Under the pieces are notes generated by a model. It had not been told where the DNA came from, ran no database searches, and worked only from the letters and a program-made list of their open reading frames with translations. From Luteimonas sp. MC1750 (GTDB lineage Bacteria > Pseudomonadota > Gammaproteobacteria > Xanthomonadales > Xanthomonadaceae): a stretch of 64,000 nt of DNA. The position numbers were made by a program, and so were the translations under genes. The stretch covers positions 1,488,001 to 1,552,000 of the forward strand of contig NZ_CP067113.1 of the NCBI RefSeq assembly GCF_016615955.1, given 5' to 3'. This document shows, piece by piece, positions 9,301-18,043 of the stretch (positions are counted from its first letter, which is position 1; each line of letters starts with the position of its first letter).

Positions 9301-12300
9301 TCAGGCGCCGGTCGGCGCCTGGTCCTCCTGATCGCTTCCATCGGCATCCGTATCCGTGCCGGCGGAACGGCTGGCGTCCGACGCCTGGACCGCGGCCGTG
9401 GCGGCCGGCGATTCCTGCACCGCGCTCCCGTCGACCGCCGCATCGGCGCTGGCGGGCGCGTCGTCGGCACCGGCCGTTTCGGGGCCATCGAACAGGCCGC
9501 GTGACGGCCGCGGGGCCGGCGGTGGCTCGTCGGCGGCTGCGCTGCTGCGTTCGGCAGCGGCGTCAGCGTTCGACTTGGCGGCGGCGTCCGCACCACGGGC
9601 GGGGGCCGCGGCGCTCGTGGCGCCCACGTCCGATGCCGCGACTACGGCTGGAGCTGCAGGAGCCGGCGCTGCAACTTCTGCCGCTGCAGGAGCCGGCGTC
9701 GCAACTTCCGCCACGGCAGGAGCCGGCGCTGCGACCTCCGCTGCAGCAAGGGCGGGCGTTGCGTTGGCATCTGTCGCGTCCTTCTCGGCAACCGCGTCCT
9801 TCGCAGCGACCGCGTCCTGGCGATCCGCTGCATGGCGGACATCTGCGGGGGCCGTCGAAGGTGCTGCTGCCGTCTCCGCCGCCACCGGCGCAGGCGGAGC
9901 AGCCGCTGCCGCCGTGGCGGCGGCGTCGGCCACATCCACGGTGCCGGCGGCGATCGCGTCGACCTGGACCGGCGCGTCGGAACGCGTCGGCGAGGCCTCG
10001 AGTGCCTGCGGCGCGTCTTTCGACTCCTCGGTCACGGCGGCTGCGTCCGCGCGCGGCATCACCCGCTGCGAAGGCGTGGTGTCATCCGCCGCGGAGACGG
10101 CGACCGTGGCGGCAGCCGCCGGCGTCGCCCGATCGCTGCGCCGGGGCGCCGGGCGCGCCTGGCCCTCGTCGTCGGAGAAATCGAACTCCGGCTGCGAGCT
10201 GCGGGCAACCGGCACGTCCGCGGCATCTTCGGCCGACTCGCCATCCACCGTCGAAACGGCGTCGGCTGCCGCACCCTCGGCACCACCGCGACGGCGGCGA
10301 CGGCCACCACGGCGGCCACGGCGGCGCTTCTGCGCGCCATCACCCGACTCGTCACCGCTGTCCTCGTCATGGCCGGCATCGTCGCCGGTGTCCAGGGCAT
10401 CGTCCGTGGGACGCACGCGCGGGTTGGCGACGTCGTCACTGGCGGGCGTCGCCTGGCGGGGCGCTTCGGCCACCGGCACGGGACGCACCACCGCCTGCTC
10501 ATCGGCTGCCGAAGTTGCGGCGGCCGCGGCGGCGGCGGGCGTCGCCGCGAGGGCGGACGTCGCCAGCGTCTCGACGGCGTCCTGCGACGAACCCTCAGCC
10601 TTGCCCTGGCCCTGCTCGCCGCGACGCCCGCGGCCCTGGCCGTTGCGCTCGCCGTCGCCGCGCTCGCGCGTCTCGCGCACCGGCTTCTCGCGCGGTTGCT
10701 TCTCGCGCGGCGGCTTCGGCGCGCTGGACTGGCCGTTCTGGCCACCGGACGCGGACTGCGCACCCTGGCCGTTCTGGCCGGAGGCCTTCTGCCTGCCGCC
10801 CTGGGCCTGGCCCTGCTCGCCGCCACCACGGCGGCCATCACGGCGGCCGCCGTCGCGGCGCTCGCCGGCGCTGCGGTTGCCACGGCCGTCGCGCTCCTGG
10901 CGCGGGCCGCGATCGCCGCGCTCACCGCGACGCGGCTCGCCGGAGGCGGCGGCCGCCGGCTTCGGGCTGTCCGCACCGGGTTGGCCGACGAACAGCGCCT
11001 TCAGCCAGCCGACGATGCCACCGCTGGCAGCCAGCGGCGCCGCGACGGGTGCCGCGGCGACCGGTGCAGGCGCAGGCGCCGGCTCCGGGGCCGCCACGGG
11101 CTCCGGGCGGGGCTCGCGCACGGGGGCCGGCCTCGCATGCTGGACCTTGGTGACGGCGGCCGCCGGCACGTTCAGGTTGGCCTTGGTGAGCGCGATGGTC
11201 GCGACCTTGCGCGGCGTGCCGCGACGGTAGCTCGGCTTGGCCGACTCCTCGTCGAGCTCGTTTGCGCGCAGACGGGTCACTTCGTAGTGCGGCGTATGCA
11301 GCAGCTCGTCGGCCACGATCACGATCGGCGCCTTGTGGCGCGACTCGATCTCGCGCAGCGCGCTGCGCTTCTCGTTGAGCAGGTAGTTGGCGATCTCGAC
11401 CGGGGCCTGCACCAGCACCTGTCCGGTGTTGTCCTTCATCGCGTGCTCTTCGGCGAGGCGGATGATCGCCAGCGCCAGCGATTCGACGCTGCGCATGCGG
11501 CCATGGCCCTCGCAGCGCGGGCAGACGATCTGGCTCGACTCGCCCAGGCTCGCGCGCAGGCGCTGGCGGCTCATTTCGAGCAGCCCGAAGCGCGAGATAC
11601 GGCCGAGCTGAACGCGCGCACGGTCATACTTGAGCGCGTTCTGCAGGCGGTTCTCGACGTCGCGCTGGTGCTTGTTCGACGACATGTCGATGAAATCGAT
11701 CACCACCAGGCCGCCGAGGTCGCGCAGGCGCAGCTGGCGGGCGACTTCATCGGCCGCCTCGAGGTTGGTGTGGAACGCGGTTTCCTCGATGTCGCCGCCC
11801 TTGGTGGCGCGCGCCGAGTTCACGTCGACCGCGGTCAGCGCCTCGGTCTGGTCGATCACCAGCGCGCCGCCCGAGGGCAGGCGGATGGTGCGCTCGTACG
11901 CGTTCTCGATCTGCGACTCGATCTGGAAGCGGTTGAACAGCGGCACGTCGTCGGTGTAGTGCTTGAGCTTGCGCAGGTTGTGCGGCATCACCTGCTCGAC
12001 GAATTCCTTCGCCTCCTCGTACATCTCCGGCGTATCGACGAGGATCTCGCCGACATCGGCGCGCATGTAGTCACGCAGCGCCCGGATGATCAGGCGCGAT
12101 TCCTGGTAGATCAGGAACGGGGCCGGCTTCGACAGCGCCGCCTCGGCCACCGCCTTCCAGACCGACAGCAGGTAGTCGAGGTCCCACTGCAGCTCTTCCG
12201 CGTCACGGCCGACGCCGGCGGTGCGGATGATCACGCCCATGTCGTCGGGGATCTGCAGCGCGTCCATCGCGCGCTTGAGCTCGGCCCGGTCCTCGCCCTC

Positions 12301-12726
12301 GATCCGGCGCGAGACGCCGCCGGCGGTGGGCGAGTTCGGCATCAGCACCATGTAGCGGCCGGCCAGCGAGATGAACGTGGTCAGCGCCGCGCCCTTGTTG
12401 CCGCGCTCGTCCTTGTCCACCTGGACCACGACTTCCTGGCCTTCGCGCAGGAGCTCCTTGATGCCGGCCTTGTTGTGGTCGACGCCGGAGGCGAAGTAGT
12501 CGCGGGAGATTTCCTTCAGCGGCAGGAAGCCATGGCGTTCGGCGCCGTATTCGATGAAGGCGGCTTCAAGGGAGGGCTCGATGCGGGTGATGCGGCCCTT
12601 GTAGATGTTGGACTTCTTCTGTTCCTTCGACGGTTGCTCGATGTCGATGTCGTACAGGTTCTGGCCGTCGACGATGGCAACGCGCAGCTCCTCGGCCTGC
12701 GTCGCGTTGATCAGCATTCGCTTCAT
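9301..12726 (-). CDS. rne: Ribonuclease E
   Basis: A 1141-residue RNase E, the endonuclease that starts mRNA decay and matures rRNA and tRNA. The N-terminal catalytic half (about residues 1-510) starts [20 protein letters not shown], with an S1 domain, 5' sensor, and the DNase I-like core around [19 protein letters not shown] and [10 protein letters not shown]. The zinc-link cysteines are C402 and C405 in CPRCEGHG. The C-terminal half is a disordered scaffold: basic RNA-binding tracts ([14 protein letters not shown]), then a long Ala/Pro/Val/Glu tail that includes a 3 x 10-residue repeat. This half normally anchors the degradosome. The start at 12726 gives the canonical N-terminus. A 400-base leader precedes it. 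Confidence 0.96.
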   Translation of the reverse strand: MKRMLINATQAEELRVAIVDGQNLYDIDIEQPSKEQKKSNIYKGRITRIEPSLEAAFIEYGAERHGFLPLKEISRDYFASGVDHNKAGIKELLREGQEVVVQVDKDERGNKGAALTTFISLAGRYMVLMPNSPTAGGVSRRIEGEDRAELKRAMDALQIPDDMGVIIRTAGVGRDAEELQWDLDYLLSVWKAVAEAALSKPAPFLIYQESRLIIRALRDYMRADVGEILVDTPEMYEEAKEFVEQVMPHNLRKLKHYTDDVPLFNRFQIESQIENAYERTIRLPSGGALVIDQTEALTAVDVNSARATKGGDIEETAFHTNLEAADEVARQLRLRDLGGLVVIDFIDMSSNKHQRDVENRLQNALKYDRARVQLGRISRFGLLEMSRQRLRASLGESSQIVCPRCEGHGRMRSVESLALAIIRLAEEHAMKDNTGQVLVQAPVEIANYLLNEKRSALREIESRHKAPIVIVADELLHTPHYEVTRLRANELDEESAKPSYRRGTPRKVATIALTKANLNVPAAAVTKVQHARPAPVREPRPEPVAAPEPAPAPAPVAAAPVAAPLAASGGIVGWLKALFVGQPGADSPKPAAAASGEPRRGERGDRGPRQERDGRGNRSAGERRDGGRRDGRRGGGEQGQAQGGRQKASGQNGQGAQSASGGQNGQSSAPKPPREKQPREKPVRETRERGDGERNGQGRGRRGEQGQGKAEGSSQDAVETLATSALAATPAAAAAAATSAADEQAVVRPVPVAEAPRQATPASDDVANPRVRPTDDALDTGDDAGHDEDSGDESGDGAQKRRRGRRGGRRRRRGGAEGAAADAVSTVDGESAEDAADVPVARSSQPEFDFSDDEGQARPAPRRSDRATPAAAATVAVSAADDTTPSQRVMPRADAAAVTEESKDAPQALEASPTRSDAPVQVDAIAAGTVDVADAAATAAAAAPPAPVAAETAAAPSTAPADVRHAADRQDAVAAKDAVAEKDATDANATPALAAAEVAAPAPAVAEVATPAPAAAEVAAPAPAAPAVVAASDVGATSAAAPARGADAAAKSNADAAAERSSAAADEPPPAPRPSRGLFDGPETAGADDAPASADAAVDGSAVQESPAATAAVQASDASRSAGTDTDADGSDQEDQAPTGA
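9653..9742 (-). repeat. Three tandem 30-bp units inside the rne tail
   Basis: Three adjacent 30-bp units (9653-9682, 9683-9712, 9713-9742) share GCAGGAGCCGGCG in the same register and differ by a few bases. They stay in frame and encode [13 protein letters not shown] decapeptides in the disordered C-terminal tail of RNase E. Further weaker Ala/Pro repeats flank them. In-frame length change here should be tolerated. Confidence 0.85.
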
Positions 12727-13170
12727 TGTTGCGTCCTCGCGCGCTCTCGCACGCGGAACGCCGGGGCGTTTCGCCTGGATGTGGCCCGCCGCCGGCGCGT
12801 GAGCGCCAGGCGGCCCTGGTTGCTTCCAGCGCTGCACACCACGGCGGACCGCGGGAGCGCTTGTTCCATATTGCAGTCTGTTTCGGGCCGGCGGCTGCGC
12901 ATGCCGGTCCGGATAGGGACTGGCCTGCGCGCCGCGCGGGACATGTTCAGCGCCGGTGCCAGGCACCGGGCGATCACAGGACCTGCCGTCCAACCGCTAA
13001 CATGGCTGCCCCGGGGGCAGTGGCCGCGCTCTGGAGGGACTCGCGGAAGAGCGGCTTTTGGCCGGCGAACTTCCAGCGAAATCAGGACCTTATCTCGCTC
13101 GCCGAGTGTAGCAGAAAAAGAATTCAGGTCGGATGCCCCAGAGGGCACTCCGCCGCACCAGGAGCTCCAG
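12727..13170. promoter_or_regulatory. Divergent rne-rluC control region with a probable long rne leader
   Basis: This is the only gene-free stretch longer than 300 bp. On the minus strand a TACACT (13105-13110) resembles a -10 box; a start near 13098 would give rne a leader of about 370 bases. E. coli rne is known to have a leader of about 360 bases through which RNase E controls its own mRNA, so the length fits that mechanism. No clear -35 is seen. AGGAG lies just before the rluC start (13171). I see no convincing small gene here. Confidence 0.5.
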
Positions 13171-14136
13171 ATGACCGATGCAGGCAAGACCCCAGCCACC
13201 GGCGGCGTACGCACGGTCCGGATCGCCGAGGACCGCGATGGCCAGAGGCTGGACAACTTCCTGCTCGGGTACCTGAAGGGGGCGCCACGCTCGCTGGTCT
13301 ACAAGATCGTGCGCAGCGGCCAGGTGCGCGTGAACGGGGGCCGCGTGCGCGCCGACCGGCGCCTCGAGGGCGGTGACGAGATCCGCATCCCGCCGGTGCG
13401 GATCGAGGATCCCGCGGACAAGGGCAGTCCGGCGCCGGGCCTGATGGAGGCCATGGCGGCCAGCATCGTGTTCGAGGACGCCCGGCTGCTGGCCATCAAC
13501 AAGCCGTCGGGCGTGGCCAGCCACGGCGGCAGCGGCATCAGCTTCGGGGTGATCGAGACCCTGCGGGCGCTGCGGCCCAACCAGGAGCTGGAGCTGGTGC
13601 ACCGGCTTGATCGCGACACCTCCGGCCTGATGGTGGTGGCCAAGAAGCGTTCGGCCCTCTCCGAGCTCCAGGCCCTGCTGCGCGAGGATGCCGGGGCGGG
13701 GCTGCGCAAGCGGTACCTGGCCCTGCTGCTCGGGCGGATGCCGGACGGCGTCATGAGCGTCGATGCCGCGCTGCACGTCGGCCTGCGCCAGGGCGGCGAG
13801 CGCCACGTCCAGGTCGATCCCGCAGGCAAGCCTTCGCTCAGCCACTTCCGCGTGCTCGAGCGGCGCGGGGGGCAGTCCTATTGCGAGGTCCGGATCGAGA
13901 CCGGTCGCACCCACCAGATCCGCGTGCACGCGCGGCACATCGGCCATGCCGTGGCCGGCGACGACAAGTACGGGGACGCCGAGGCCAACCGCCGCCTGCG
14001 CGACCGGATCGGGCTGCGCCGGCTGTTCCTGCACGCGGCGTCGCTGGAATTCGCGCTCGACGGCGGACGCGTGCCCTACGTGCTCACCGCGCCCCTGGCG
14101 CCGGACCTGGTCGAGGCGCTGGACCGGCTGGCCTGA
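13171..14136 (+). CDS. rluC: 23S rRNA pseudouridine synthase RluC
   Basis: A 321-residue RluA-family enzyme. An N-terminal S4 RNA-binding domain (about residues 17-80: QRLDNFLLGYLKGAPRSLVY) precedes the catalytic domain. The catalytic aspartate is D147 in LVHRLDRDTSGLMVVAKK, and the family signature ETGRTHQIRVHARHIGHAV is intact. RluC modifies U955, U2504 and U2580 of 23S rRNA in E. coli. Placement divergent from rne is the classic arrangement for rluC and separates it from RluA and RluD paralogues. The ATG at 13171 is preceded by AGGAGCTCCAG, a good ribosome site. Confidence 0.93.
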   Translation: MTDAGKTPATGGVRTVRIAEDRDGQRLDNFLLGYLKGAPRSLVYKIVRSGQVRVNGGRVRADRRLEGGDEIRIPPVRIEDPADKGSPAPGLMEAMAASIVFEDARLLAINKPSGVASHGGSGISFGVIETLRALRPNQELELVHRLDRDTSGLMVVAKKRSALSELQALLREDAGAGLRKRYLALLLGRMPDGVMSVDAALHVGLRQGGERHVQVDPAGKPSLSHFRVLERRGGQSYCEVRIETGRTHQIRVHARHIGHAVAGDDKYGDAEANRRLRDRIGLRRLFLHAASLEFALDGGRVPYVLTAPLAPDLVEALDRLA

Positions 14137-14149
14137 GCGGGAGGCGGGC

Positions 14150-14491
14150 TCAGGACGCCAGCTCGTCCGTCCGCGCGGCGCAGATGAAGTCGTTTTCGCT
14201 GAGTCCGCCCACGTCGTGGGTCGACCAGCGCACCTCGCAGCGGTCGTAGTGCACGCCCAGGTCGGGGTGGTGGTCCTCGCGGTTGGCCATGTGCGCCAGC
14301 GCGTTCACGAACGACATCGTGTGGCGGTAGTCGGGGAAGCGAAAAGTCCGCACCAGGGCCTTGCCGTCCTCGGCCAGCCGCCATTCGGGCACTTCGGGCA
14401 GCAGTTCGCGGACGCGGGCTTCCGCTAGGCGATGTTCGGCGCCGCGGCGCGGCAGGCAGTGGGCGCGGTCGAGGGGAATGAGGTCGGACAT
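14150..14491 (-). CDS. phhB: Pterin-4a-carbinolamine dehydratase
   Basis: A 113-residue PCD/DCoH protein that dehydrates 4a-hydroxytetrahydropterin, recycling the cofactor of phenylalanine hydroxylase. The active-site motif is visible as NREDHHPDLGVHYDRCEVRW, followed by STHDVGGLSENDFICAA. The start at 14491 (MSDLIPLDRAH) has AGGAG six bases upstream, so the longer frame is rejected. No phhA (phenylalanine hydroxylase) is adjacent. Members without phhA have been linked to molybdopterin metabolism, but that is speculative here. It is convergent with rluC. Confidence 0.9.
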   Translation of the reverse strand: MSDLIPLDRAHCLPRRGAEHRLAEARVRELLPEVPEWRLAEDGKALVRTFRFPDYRHTMSFVNALAHMANREDHHPDLGVHYDRCEVRWSTHDVGGLSENDFICAARTDELAS

Positions 14492-14580
14492 GTCGGGCTC
14501 CTGGAGGCGGCGGGGCTGAACGCGGCGTGTCATGCCGCGCGGTCTCGGCGGCGCGGGCCGGCAAACCCCGGCGGGTTCGC

Positions 14581-14595
14581 TAGAATACCCGGATG
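14581..14595 (+). promoter_or_regulatory. -10 box abutting the nfuA start (leaderless transcript candidate)
   Basis: TAGAAT (14581-14586) lies six bases before the nfuA ATG (14593). Transcription normally starts 6-7 bases after a -10 box, which would place the first base on the start codon itself. No Shine-Dalgarno sequence is available in this arrangement. The -35 region (about 14558) is weak. Confidence 0.45.
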
Positions 14596-15186
14596 ATCCA
14601 GATCTCCGATTCCGCGCAGACCCACTTCCGCAAGCTGGTCGAGCGCGAGGCCGTGCCGGGCATGGGCGTGCGCCTCGCGGCCAGCCGTGCCGGCACGCCG
14701 CAGGCGGACGTGCGCCTCGAGTTCGCCGCGCCCGACGAGCTGCGCGGCGACGAATGGGCGGTGGACTGCGACGGGTTCACGCTGTGGCTCGACGCCGACA
14801 GCGTGCCCTTCCTCGAGGGTGCGGAGATCGACTACGCCGCGCTCGCGACCGGCGGCCAGCTGCAGATCCGCGCGCCGCGCATCAAGGGGGTGAAGCCCGA
14901 CGGCGAGGCCTCCCTGGTCGAACGCGTGCGCTGGACGATCGAGCACGTGGTCAATCCGCAGCTGGCCTCGCACGGCGGCCACGTCGCGGTGCAGGAGGTC
15001 AGCGCCGAGGGCGTGGTCCTGCTGCGCTTCGGCGGCGGCTGCCACGGCTGCGGCATGGCCGACGTCACCCTGAAGCAGGGCATCGAGAAGACCCTGATGG
15101 ACCAGGTGCCGGGCGTGACCGCGGTGCGCGACGCGACCGACCATGACACCGGTGCGGCCCCGTACATCCCGCGCGCGACGGCCTGA
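14593..15186 (+). CDS. nfuA: Iron-sulfur carrier protein NfuA
   Basis: A 197-residue two-domain Fe-S carrier. The N-terminal A-type-like domain (about residues 1-95) lacks the A-type cysteines, as in E. coli NfuA. The C-terminal NifU domain (about 105-180) holds C150 and C153 in [19 protein letters not shown], which bridge a 4Fe-4S cluster between two subunits. NfuA delivers clusters to targets such as lipoyl synthase and protects Fe-S proteins under oxidative or iron stress. A -10 box directly before the ATG suggests a leaderless message. The following TonB-like gene starts 28 bp later on the same strand and may be co-transcribed. Confidence 0.94.
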   Translation: MIQISDSAQTHFRKLVEREAVPGMGVRLAASRAGTPQADVRLEFAAPDELRGDEWAVDCDGFTLWLDADSVPFLEGAEIDYAALATGGQLQIRAPRIKGVKPDGEASLVERVRWTIEHVVNPQLASHGGHVAVQEVSAEGVVLLRFGGGCHGCGMADVTLKQGIEKTLMDQVPGVTAVRDATDHDTGAAPYIPRATA

Positions 15187-15213
15187 TCCCCGGTCCCGCT
15201 TCGACGCCGACGG

Positions 15214-16953
15214 ATGTTCTCTTCCGCCGAACTGATCGAAGCCCTTCGCCGCCGCATGCGGCGCTCACTGCGTCCGCCGCCCCCGCCTGGCGAGTTCCCG
15301 CCGGGCTGGCGCGACTGGTTCGACGCGATGGCCCTGCGCCCCGGCTCGGTGAGCGGGGCGCGGCCCGACGACGTGATCGCGGTGGTCGCCGCGCGCGAAC
15401 CGCTCCCGCCGCCCGGCATCGTCGAACAGCTCGGACGCTGGCGTGCGTTCGCCTCCCTGTGGCGTCAGGACTGGCAGCCGGCGAGCCGCGACGAGCGCTC
15501 GACGCGGGTCGCGGCGATGTCGGGCAGCCTGCTGCTGCACCTGCTGTTCGGCGCGGCGCTCGTGTGGCTCATGGTGTTCCGGCCACCGTTCGCCCGGTTC
15601 GAGGAGGCGGCCGCTCGCGAGGGCGAGACGCATGTCCTGCAGGTCGAGTACATCGGCGAGGGTACGCCTGCCGACGCCACGGGCGGCGGGGCCGCCGACG
15701 CACCCCCGACCCCGCGCGAGCTGCAGGCGGCCGCGGCTTCGGCCGCGCCGCGGGTTCCCCGACCGGAGCCTGTGCCCCAGCCGTCGCCGCCTGAGCCCCG
15801 GCCCGAGCCGGAGACCGCGCAGCCGCCCACCGCGACCACGCCTCCGCCGCTCCCGGAGCGCCCCGTGGCGATCGAGGTGCCCGAGCTGCGCGCGCCCGCA
15901 CTGCCCGCGCCGCAGGCGCTCCAGGTCACCGAGGTCGAAGTCGCCGACAGCCGCCACGTGGTGCCGCCTCCGCGCGAGGTGGAGATGCGCGCGCCCGACA
16001 CCCGGCCCGCCGAGGTCGCGGTGCGCAGCCGTAATGTCGAAGTGGTCGCTCCCGTTGCCATCCAGGCACCGGCGGCGCGCGCGCCCGCGGTCCCGGTTGC
16101 GGTTCCGGAGGCGTCGCCACGCGGCGTGGCGGTGGCCGAGCGCGAGGTCGTGCTGGTGGAGACGCCACAGGTGCAGCTTCGTCGCGTGCCCACCGCATCC
16201 GGTCCCGCGACCCGTGAAGCACGCGTCGATGCGCCAGCGGTCCCGAGCCGCGACGTGCCGATGCCCGCGACGCCGCCGGCGCCGGCTGCCGGCGCAGAGG
16301 GGGCGGCGCGTGCCGCGGCGGACGCGCGTGACGGCACGGCCGATGCGCAAGCGGCGGCGGTCTCGAGCGGACGCCCGGACACCGACCGCGGCGCGCGCAG
16401 CCCGGCCACCTCGGCCGGCGCCGGCGTCCGCGCCGGCCAGCCGCCCGGGGCGCTGCCCTCACGCACTACGGCCGACGATTGGGGCGACTCGAGCCGCAAC
16501 GCTCCGGGTGGCCAGGTCGGCACGCCGGGCGCGGCCGGACTGTTCGACGGCGAGGGCCGGCCGCGGCTTGCCGACGGAGGCCGCGTTGGCGGCGGGCTGC
16601 CGCCGGGCACCATCACCGAGGACTTCGAGAACATCGACCGCCACGGCACCTGGCTCAAGCGTCCGCCCTACGACTACGAACCGACGTCCTTCGACCGCTT
16701 CTGGATGCCCAGCGAGACGCTGCTCGAGGAGTGGGTGCGCAAGAGCGTCACCGAGGTGCGCATTCCCATCCCGGGAACCACCAAGACGATCCGCTGCATG
16801 ACCGTGATGCTGGCCCTCGGTGGCGCCTGCGACATCGTCGACCCGAACCTGCAGGAGCAGCCCGCGCGTGCGCGCAAGCCGCCGGACGTGCCGTTCAAGC
16901 GCGAGCTGATCGAGGACCAGGAAGCGTTGGGGCCTCCGCCGCCGCAGTCCTGA
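15214..16953 (+). CDS. Large Pro/Ala/Val-rich single-span protein with a TonB-like membrane helix
   Basis: A 579-residue protein I cannot assign to a characterised family; related xanthomonad proteins are, to my memory, called transmembrane repetitive protein. Residues 1-100 are cytoplasmic and basic. One membrane helix (about 103-121) contains S105-LLL-H109, the SxxxH arrangement TonB uses to couple to ExbB/ExbD. A periplasmic stretch (about 150-400) is rich in Pro, Val, Ala and Arg with repeated VEV/VPV and PRE-like motifs. It is followed by a Gly/Ser linker. The C-terminal domain (about 485-575: DRHGTWLKRPPYDYEP, FWMPSETLLEEWVRKSVTEV) has two cysteines 12 residues apart and does not look like a TonB domain. 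Confidence 0.75.
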   Translation: MFSSAELIEALRRRMRRSLRPPPPPGEFPPGWRDWFDAMALRPGSVSGARPDDVIAVVAAREPLPPPGIVEQLGRWRAFASLWRQDWQPASRDERSTRVAAMSGSLLLHLLFGAALVWLMVFRPPFARFEEAAAREGETHVLQVEYIGEGTPADATGGGAADAPPTPRELQAAAASAAPRVPRPEPVPQPSPPEPRPEPETAQPPTATTPPPLPERPVAIEVPELRAPALPAPQALQVTEVEVADSRHVVPPPREVEMRAPDTRPAEVAVRSRNVEVVAPVAIQAPAARAPAVPVAVPEASPRGVAVAEREVVLVETPQVQLRRVPTASGPATREARVDAPAVPSRDVPMPATPPAPAAGAEGAARAAADARDGTADAQAAAVSSGRPDTDRGARSPATSAGAGVRAGQPPGALPSRTTADDWGDSSRNAPGGQVGTPGAAGLFDGEGRPRLADGGRVGGGLPPGTITEDFENIDRHGTWLKRPPYDYEPTSFDRFWMPSETLLEEWVRKSVTEVRIPIPGTTKTIRCMTVMLALGGACDIVDPNLQEQPARARKPPDVPFKRELIEDQEALGPPPPQS

Positions 16954-16974
16954 GCCGCTGCGGCAGCCAGACGG

Positions 16975-17003
16975 CATGAAGCCCGCGCTGGGCGGGCTTC
17001 ATG
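16975..17003. terminator. Bidirectional terminator hairpin
   Basis: CATGAAGCCCGC and GCGGGCTTCATG form a perfect 12-bp stem with a five-base loop, placed between two convergent genes. T-runs are absent on both sides, but position and symmetry support a shared terminator. Confidence 0.7.
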
Positions 17004-17035
17004 CTTGCCGCTGGAGCCGGCTGGGCCGGCGACGG

Positions 17036-17464
17036 TCAGTTGATGCTGTGGACGCCGTGCAGGTCGCGCAGCTGGGTCGGGCGCGAGCTGAACCACGCCG
17101 CGAGGTCGGCGATCTGCTGGTCGTCGAGGTCGGCGGCCTGGTTGGACATCAGCGCATGCTCGCGGTCGCCGGAGCGGTAGGCCTGCAGCGCGTGGGCGAG
17201 GTAGTCACGGTACTGCCCGCCGATCCGCGGATAGGTCGGGTCCAGCGGCGTGTTGCCGTCGGCGCCATGACAGTCCACGCAGGACTGGCCGGTGGCCGCA
17301 CCCTTGGTGTTGGCGCGGGTTTCGCCTTCGGCGACCCGGCCCTGGGGCAGGGCGTTGACCGTGGTCGCGCGCGTGGTTCCCGGTTCGGCGGGCGCGCCGC
17401 CGCAGGCCGACAGGACGAGGCTGGCGCCGAGTGCCACGGCGAGGCCGAGTGCGGAAGTCTTCAT
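17036..17464 (-). CDS. Lipoprotein cytochrome c, single heme
   Basis: A 142-residue class I cytochrome c. The signal sequence ends in VLSAC (C21), a lipobox, so it is probably a membrane-anchored lipoprotein. The heme site is C62-V-D-C-H66. RIGGQYRDYLAHALQAYRSGDREHALMSNQA contributes a likely axial Met (M106) and is typical of the cytochrome c4/c553 group. It lies 8 bp after the stop of a second small cytochrome gene, so the two form an operon. Together they mimic the two halves of a diheme cytochrome c4. The partner oxidase or dehydrogenase is not in the window. Confidence 0.88.
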   Translation of the reverse strand: MKTSALGLAVALGASLVLSACGGAPAEPGTTRATTVNALPQGRVAEGETRANTKGAATGQSCVDCHGADGNTPLDPTYPRIGGQYRDYLAHALQAYRSGDREHALMSNQAADLDDQQIADLAAWFSSRPTQLRDLHGVHSIN

Positions 17465-17472
17465 GGAGCGGC

Positions 17473-17808
17473 TCACTGCGTCAGGCCCGAAAGGAAGGCG
17501 GCGATATCGGCGATGTCCTGGTCGGAGAAGCTCTGGGCCTGGACCTCCATGGTCGGATGCTTGCGCGTGCCGTTGCGGTACTCGGTGAGGGCATTGACCA
17601 GGTACTCGGGCGACTGGCCGCCGATCATCGGCACGTGGTAGTGCGGGTAGGCGTTCTTGTAGCCCTCGATGCCGTGGCAGCCCACGCAGGTATAGGTGAG
17701 TCCGCGGCCCGTCTCGGGATTGCCGGCGGCCTGCTGCGCGGAGGCGGCGGGCGAGTGCGTGGCAAAGGCGAGGGCAAGGCAGGCGGCGATCTGCAACGGT
17801 CGCATCAT
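17473..17808 (-). CDS. Periplasmic cytochrome c, single heme
   Basis: A 111-residue class I cytochrome c with a cleavable signal peptide (cut near SPAASAQ, about residue 25). The heme motif is C41-V-G-C-H45 and a likely axial Met is M87 in HPTMEVQ. The mid-region MIGGQSPEYLVNALTEYRNG closely parallels the neighbouring lipoprotein cytochrome, as expected of c4-type half-domains. The start at 17808 gives MMRPLQIAACLALAF and has GGAA about nine bases upstream. It probably shuttles electrons in the periplasm, for example to a terminal oxidase; the exact partner is unknown. Confidence 0.88.
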   Translation of the reverse strand: MMRPLQIAACLALAFATHSPAASAQQAAGNPETGRGLTYTCVGCHGIEGYKNAYPHYHVPMIGGQSPEYLVNALTEYRNGTRKHPTMEVQAQSFSDQDIADIAAFLSGLTQ

Positions 17809-18043
17809 GTCGGGTTCCGCTTCCTGTGGCTGTGTGGTTGGCTGGTGCCCACGACATCTCTCCCCGTCGCAGACCGTCGCCGGAGTATAGCGAGCGGTTC
17901 GGGACCTGTTAACGGTGCCGGTGCACACGCGGCGGCCGGGGTCTGGAAGAATCGCGACCGGGCGGCAGCATGACCTTCGGCCGATAGGCGCCGGTGGGGC
18001 AGTGATGTACCTTGCTACCACACCATTCTGGCTCGCCCTCACC

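Noticed and set aside
9640..9760. Short regular repeats that could suggest a CRISPR array
   Set aside because: The units are contiguous without spacers, imperfect, and lie in frame within rne.
9832..13170. Long plus-strand open frame antisense to rne and continuing into rluC
   Set aside because: Only the part from 13171 (rluC) is coding. The upstream part mirrors RNase E codons and has no recognisable domain.
12727..13170. Possible small RNA gene between rne and rluC
   Set aside because: No terminator with a T-run is visible. The region is better explained as the rne leader.
18005..18043. Upstream ATG for the RND adaptor
   Set aside because: It would put a hydrophobic stretch before the real signal peptide. 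Kept only as an alternative because GTGGGG precedes it.
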